From Alphaproteobacteria bacterium (lineage in GTDB: Bacteria; Pseudomonadota; Alphaproteobacteria; BOG-932; Roseiterribacteraceae), in assembly GCA_903970575.1 (NCBI GenBank), contig CAJCJC010000166.1, positions 1-5,159 on the forward strand: a stretch of DNA of 5,159 nucleotides. Direction: 5' to 3'. Positions 1 through 5,159 of the stretch are shown here, in pieces (positions within the stretch are counted from its first letter, which is position 1; each line of letters starts with the position of its first letter). Below the pieces are notes generated by a model. It was not told where the DNA came from. It saw nothing but the letters and a program-made list of their open reading frames with translations, and searched no databases. The position numbers and the translations under genes were made by a program.

Positions 1-59
1 CACTTTCCTCCAATCCTGGGCAGGACTACTCTTTGCCCGTCGCACGATGACGACTTTCT

Positions 60-63
60 GGAG
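60..63 (+). promoter_or_regulatory. Ribosome binding site of katG
   Basis: The bases GGAG lie 6 nt upstream of the ATG at 70, a good Shine-Dalgarno match at normal spacing. It supports the ATG at 70 as the katG start. The protein from this start begins with a Cys-Pro and Asn-Arg-Glu-Trp-Trp-Pro-Asn arrangement typical of KatG N-termini, so no further upstream start is needed. Confidence 0.75.
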
Positions 64-66
64 TAG

Positions 67-2253
<2,187 letters not shown>

Positions 2254-2259
2254 CGGGAA

Positions 2260-2283
2260 TGGCGGCCCTTGATTGGGCCGCCA
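2260..2283 (+). terminator. Stem-loop after katG, probable terminator
   Basis: Bases 2260-2268 (TGGCGGCCC) pair perfectly with 2275-2283 (GGGCCGCCA) around the 6-base loop TTGATT. The 9-bp, nearly all G:C stem begins 6 bases after the katG stop codon. It is not followed by the T-run of a classic intrinsic terminator (the next bases are CGCTCACGCTTTC). It may therefore be a weak or T-poor terminator, or a 3'-end stabilising hairpin that works with Rho. Its place supports katG and the ccm genes being at least partly separate transcription units. Confidence 0.6.
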
Positions 2284-2371
2284 CGCTCACGCTTTCACGA
2301 GCACCCCTGCCCGCCTGAGATAAACCGTCGCCCTGATTGTTTCCCATGTCCCGGTGGATTATCTAATCGGC

Positions 2372-2376
2372 GGGGG
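2372..2376 (+). promoter_or_regulatory. Ribosome binding site of ccmD
   Basis: A run of five G lies 6 nt before the ATG at 2383 and is the only purine-rich Shine-Dalgarno candidate there. An overlapping ATG at 2379 reads only two codons before a stop, so 2383 is the start. These bases can also pair with an upstream stretch (2326-2333), described in the findings. Confidence 0.5.
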
Positions 2377-2382
2377 CGATGA

Positions 2383-2577
2383 ATGAGTGAAGTGCAATCC
2401 TTTCTGGCCATGGGCGGCTATGCGTCTTATGTCTGGCCGGCCTATGGAATAACGATCGCCGCTTTCGCGTTGATGCTGATTTGGACCCTTCGCGGCCGGA
2501 CGGCGCGGCGGCGGGAGGAGGCGCAACTCGCGGCGCTTGGGCGGCGCGGCCGGAAGCGTCCGGGGGATCAACCATGA
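2383..2577 (+). CDS. ccmD: Heme exporter accessory protein CcmD
   Basis: Small single-pass inner-membrane protein of cytochrome c maturation System I. In characterised systems it associates with CcmABC and CcmE and is needed for release of heme-loaded CcmE. The 64-residue product has the family pattern. A short N-terminal stretch holds a Gly-Gly-Tyr segment and then YVWPAYG (about 16-22), with a conserved-type Tyr at 21. One hydrophobic helix follows (about 17-36), then a strongly basic cytoplasmic tail (RGRTARRREEAQL, then RRGRKR). The family is poorly conserved, so the call rests on this architecture together with ccmE and ccmF directly downstream. Its TGA stop overlaps the ccmE start by 4 bases (ATGA at 2574-2577), implying coupled translation. 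The partner genes ccmA, ccmB and ccmC are not in the window; katG lies upstream instead. Confidence 0.9.
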   Translation: MSEVQSFLAMGGYASYVWPAYGITIAAFALMLIWTLRGRTARRREEAQLAALGRRGRKRPGDQP

Positions 2578-3050
2578 CCAGACGCAGCAGACGTAGGTTG
2601 CAGGCGCTCGGCCTCGGCATGCTGGGCCTCGGCGTCGCCGTTGCGCTCGCGCTGACGGCGTTTCGCGATAATCTCGTCTTCTTCTACAGCCCCAGCGATA
2701 TCGTGGCCAACCACATCCATCCGGGCCGGACTTTCCGCCTCGGCGGCATGGTGGAGAAGGGAAGCGTGAAGCACGAGGGGGACACAACCGAGTTCAAGGT
2801 CACGGATATGGCCCAAACCGTGGACGTCACCTATCGGGGGCAATTGCCCGATCTGTTTCGCGAGGGCCAGGGCGTGGTGACCGAGGGCACGCTGGAGCCG
2901 AACGGCGCCTTCCTCGCCAAGGAGGTTCTGGCCAAGCATGATGAGAAATACATGCCGCCCGAGGTCGCGAAGGCGCTGAAACGCGCCGGCGAACAGCAGC
3001 ACGCGACCAGCACCCTGGCTGAGAGCCCCAGCGAGCCTTTGACCCAATGA
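2574..3050 (+). CDS. ccmE: Periplasmic heme chaperone CcmE
   Basis: Membrane-anchored heme chaperone that receives heme from CcmC through a covalent bond to a histidine and passes it to CcmF/CcmH for attachment to apocytochrome c. The 158-residue protein starts with a basic segment (MTRRSRRR) and has one membrane anchor (about 9-30). A periplasmic domain that is an OB-type beta-barrel in this family follows, including FRLGGMVEKGSV (about 54-65) and a DLFREGQGVVTEG segment (about 93-105). The heme-binding motif is HDEKYMPPE, with His122 as the covalent ligand and Tyr126 as the axial ligand (His130 and Tyr134 in E. coli). This is the His-type, not the Cys-type, CcmE. A polar, flexible tail follows. 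The start at 2574 is preferred because GGGGG at 2562-2566 lies 7 bases upstream and it gives the usual 4-base overlap with ccmD. An in-frame ATG at 2481 would add 31 unconserved residues inside ccmD. The stop overlaps the ccmF start by 4 bases. Confidence 0.97.
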   Translation: MTRRSRRRLQALGLGMLGLGVAVALALTAFRDNLVFFYSPSDIVANHIHPGRTFRLGGMVEKGSVKHEGDTTEFKVTDMAQTVDVTYRGQLPDLFREGQGVVTEGTLEPNGAFLAKEVLAKHDEKYMPPEVAKALKRAGEQQHATSTLAESPSEPLTQ

Positions 3051-5038
3051 TTCCCGAACTCGGTCAATTCGCGCTGGTCCTGGCGGCTATGGTCGCGGTC
3101 GCCCAATCCATCGTCCCGCTGGTCGGCGCCGCGCGCGGGAACGTGCGCTGGATGGCGGTGGGCGCGACGGCCGCGATCCTGCAATTCGTCATGATCGCGC
3201 TCGCCTTCGCCTCGCTCGCCTATGCGCATATCGTGTCGGACTTCACCGTCCGGAACGTGGTTGAGAATAGCTTCGCCGCCATGCCGCTGCTGTACAAAAT
3301 CACCGGCGTCTGGGGCAATCACGAAGGTTCGATGCTGCTCTGGGTCTTCATCCTGGCCTTTTACGGCATGCTGATCGGCGTCTTCGGCAATAATCTGCCG
3401 CGCGGGCTCAAGGCCCGCGTACTGTCCGTGCAGGGGATGATCGGGCTCGGATTCCTGGCCTTCATCCTGGCCACCTCCGACCCGTTCGATCGCATCGCCA
3501 ACCCGCCGCCGGACGGCGAGGGGCTGAACCCGTTGCTACAGGACCCGGGTCTCGCCTTCCATCCGCCGTTTCTTTATCTGGGCTATGTCGGGTTTTCCGT
3601 GGCCTTCGCCTTCGCCGTCGCCGCTCTGATCGATGGGCGGGTTGACGCGGCCTGGGCGCGCTGGGTCCGCCCATGGACGCTGGCCGCCTGGTCGGCCTTG
3701 ACCCTCGGCGTCGCGATGGGTTCGTGGTGGGCCTATTATACGCTGGGCTGGGGCGGCTGGTGGGGCTGGGACCCCGTCGAGAACGCGTCGCTCATGCCTT
3801 GGCTCGCCGGCACCGCCTTGCTCCACTCCGCCATCGTGGTCGAAAAACGGGACGCGCTGAAAAGCTGGACCATCCTGCTCGCCATTCTGACGTTCAGCCT
3901 GTCCCTAATCGGCACCTTCCTGGTCCGCTCCGGCCTCACCACCAGCGTCCATTCCTTCGCGCTCGACCCGTCGCGCGGTATTTTCGTGCTTGGCCTCCTG
4001 GTGGCGGCGACCGGCGGCGCGCTCACCCTCTACGCCATCCGCGCACCGTCGCTGAAGCTGGGTGGGCTATTTCAGCCGATCAGCCGCGAGGGCGGTCTGG
4101 TGCTGAACAACCTTCTGCTCTCCACCATGTGCGCCACGGTGTTCATCGGCACGCTCTACCCGATGTTTCTGAACGCGCTGACCGGCCGCACGGTGTCGGT
4201 CGGGCCTCCCTTCTTCAACGCAACCTTCCTGCCGCTCTCGATCCCCCTGATCGCCGCGCTCGGCGTGGGCCCGATGCTGTCTTGGAAGCGCGGCGATCTG
4301 CCCGGCGCGCTCGGCCGGCTTAAATTCGCGGCGCTGGCCACGATCGTGATCGCGCTCGCGACCTATTACCTGAAGCATGGCGGTCCGATCATGGCCGTTC
4401 CCGCGATGGCCGGGGCGGCGTGGCTGGTCGGCTCCGCCATCGCCGAGATCGCCGGGCGCATCCGGCTCGGACAGGTTCCATTGGGCAACAGTTTTTCCCG
4501 CGCGGTCGCCCTGCCGCGGGCCGCCTGGGGCATGACGCTTGCCCATGCCGGGCTCGGCATCGCCATCGCCGGCATGACCGGCACGTCGCTATGGACAGTC
4601 GAGCGCATCCAGGCGATGCGCCCCGGCGACAGCGTCGAACTCGCGGGATACCAGGTGCGTCTCGATAGCGTCGGCCCGGTCAAGGGCCCTAATTACGACG
4701 CCGACCGCGCCACCTTCACCGTCACCCGCGACGGCCAATATTTCGCCACCCTGACGCCGGAGCGGCGAACCGTTCATCCGCAGGATCAGTCCGTGACCAA
4801 TATCGGCATCCGAACCGATTTCATGGCCGACATCTACGTAGTTATCGGCGAACCCGATCCGGGCGAGCCTGGCGCGTATGTCACCCGGCTCTATCATCAC
4901 CCGCTCGTTCCGTGGATTTGGTTCGGCGCCGTGGTGATGGTGTTCGGCGGCCTGGTTTCGCTGTCGGACCGCAGGCTCCGCGTCGGCGCGCCCTCCCGCC
5001 GTCTGGCTTCGCTGCCCGCCGCCGTTTCGGCCGAATAA
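3047..5038 (+). CDS. ccmF: Cytochrome c heme lyase subunit CcmF
   Basis: Large polytopic inner-membrane protein that, with CcmH (and CcmI), takes heme from holo-CcmE and attaches it to the CXXCH site of apocytochrome c on the periplasmic side. The 663 residues fit the family, and the chain is mostly hydrophobic helices. Seen directly: GVWGNHEGSMLLW (about 87-99), the FHPPFLYLGYVG segment (about 171-182), and the tryptophan-rich WWD heme-handling motif WGGWWGWDPVENASLMPW (about 235-252). The four histidines important in E. coli CcmF have clear counterparts: His172 and His302 (periplasmic, flanking the WWD region) and His260 and His500 (membrane, proposed ligands of the resident heme b). A large periplasmic region runs from about 515 to 615, before the last helix (about 621-639). 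The ATG at 3047 overlaps the ccmE stop, and no strong Shine-Dalgarno is visible, so translation probably depends on coupling to ccmE. ccmG begins one base after its stop. Confidence 0.98.
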   Translation: MIPELGQFALVLAAMVAVAQSIVPLVGAARGNVRWMAVGATAAILQFVMIALAFASLAYAHIVSDFTVRNVVENSFAAMPLLYKITGVWGNHEGSMLLWVFILAFYGMLIGVFGNNLPRGLKARVLSVQGMIGLGFLAFILATSDPFDRIANPPPDGEGLNPLLQDPGLAFHPPFLYLGYVGFSVAFAFAVAALIDGRVDAAWARWVRPWTLAAWSALTLGVAMGSWWAYYTLGWGGWWGWDPVENASLMPWLAGTALLHSAIVVEKRDALKSWTILLAILTFSLSLIGTFLVRSGLTTSVHSFALDPSRGIFVLGLLVAATGGALTLYAIRAPSLKLGGLFQPISREGGLVLNNLLLSTMCATVFIGTLYPMFLNALTGRTVSVGPPFFNATFLPLSIPLIAALGVGPMLSWKRGDLPGALGRLKFAALATIVIALATYYLKHGGPIMAVPAMAGAAWLVGSAIAEIAGRIRLGQVPLGNSFSRAVALPRAAWGMTLAHAGLGIAIAGMTGTSLWTVERIQAMRPGDSVELAGYQVRLDSVGPVKGPNYDADRATFTVTRDGQYFATLTPERRTVHPQDQSVTNIGIRTDFMADIYVVIGEPDPGEPGAYVTRLYHHPLVPWIWFGAVVMVFGGLVSLSDRRLRVGAPSRRLASLPAAVSAE

Positions 5039-5039
5039 G

Positions 5040-5159
5040 ATGCGCAGGCTGATTTTCCTGGCGCCGATCCTGGCGTTCGTCGGCCTTGCCGTCTATTTCG
5101 CGACGCCGCTTCTGCGCGGGACCGATCCTGGCCTAATCCCGTCGCCGCTGATCGATAAG
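5040..5159 (+). CDS. ccmG: Thiol:disulfide interchange protein CcmG (DsbE), N-terminal part
   Basis: Start of the membrane-tethered, periplasm-facing thioredoxin-like protein that keeps the cysteines of apocytochrome c (or CcmH) reduced for heme attachment. Only 40 codons are present; the frame is open to the window edge. The sequence begins MRRLIFLAPILAFVGLAVYF, a short basic start and one hydrophobic anchor (about 4-24). The stretch GTDPGLIPSPLIDK follows, matching the family's conserved linker in which an Arg/Asp-Pro and a Pro-Ser-x-Leu-Ile-x-Lys segment precede the thioredoxin fold. The redox CXXC would lie beyond the edge and cannot be checked. The gene starts one base after the ccmF stop with no clear ribosome binding site, consistent with translational coupling in the ccm operon. 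The position after ccmF supports the call. Confidence 0.9.
   Translation, partial: MRRLIFLAPILAFVGLAVYFATPLLRGTDPGLIPSPLIDK

Noticed and set aside
14..25. Short inverted repeat TCCTG-GG-CAGGA upstream of katG, possibly an operator
   Set aside because: A 5-bp arm is too short to be significant, and it does not fit the spaced ATAG/CTAT pattern of OxyR sites or a Fur/PerR-type box.
1..66. Frame 1 is open from the left edge to a TAG at 64-66, which could be the tail of an upstream gene ending 3 bases before katG
   Set aside because: Twenty-one codons is too short to judge, and the residues (HFPPILG at the start, HDDDFLE at the end) do not match a CcmC, OxyR or other C-terminus that I recognise. 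Upstream sequence would settle it.
2337..2367. Possible sigma-70 promoter before ccmD: TTGTTT at 2337-2342 and TCTAAT at 2362-2367
   Set aside because: The -10 is a good match, but the -35 matches at only three positions and the 19-base spacer is long. The implied transcript start (about 2374) would fall within the ccmD ribosome binding site. Not strong enough to annotate.
2359..3047. Minus-strand open frames opposite ccmD and ccmE
   Set aside because: They are rich in Arg, Pro and Ala with no recognisable domain, and they lie opposite two well-supported genes.
3673..4323. A 216-codon plus-strand open frame inside ccmF in another frame
   Set aside because: It is an out-of-frame, Arg/Pro/Ala-rich shadow of ccmF, which has all its conserved motifs across the same region.

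Overview
The window is a high-GC bacterial segment with every gene on the + strand. It holds one complete catalase-peroxidase gene (katG) followed by part of a cytochrome c maturation (System I, Ccm) cluster: ccmD, ccmE and ccmF complete, and the first 40 codons of ccmG. The gene order, the CcmD/CcmE/CcmF sequence types and the codon use suggest an alphaproteobacterium, perhaps near the Rhodospirillales. That placement is an inference from style; no phylogenetic marker is present.

Layout. Bases 1-69 are the immediate upstream region of katG and contain its ribosome binding site but no recognisable promoter. katG fills 70-2253. The 129-base gap that follows (2254-2382) has a perfect 9-bp GC-rich stem-loop just after the katG stop, probably the end of the katG transcript, and a leader region in front of ccmD. 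From 2383 to the right edge the ccm genes are packed tightly. ccmD/ccmE and ccmE/ccmF each overlap by 4 bases at an ATGA, and ccmF and ccmG are separated by one base. This is the signature of one translationally coupled operon continuing to the right, where the rest of ccmG and probably ccmH/ccmI would be expected.

Function. KatG removes hydrogen peroxide using a heme b cofactor. The Ccm proteins handle heme on the outer face of the cytoplasmic membrane. CcmD helps release holo-CcmE from the CcmABC complex, CcmE carries heme through a covalent histidine bond, CcmF (with CcmH) attaches the heme to apocytochrome c, and CcmG supplies reducing power for the apocytochrome cysteines. The catalytic and heme-binding residues I could check are all present, so the genes look functional.

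I see no mobile element, tRNA, rRNA, CRISPR array or undescribed system here. The points most worth a second look are the position of katG directly before ccmD, where ccmC would often lie, and a possible RNA stem over the ccmD ribosome binding site.
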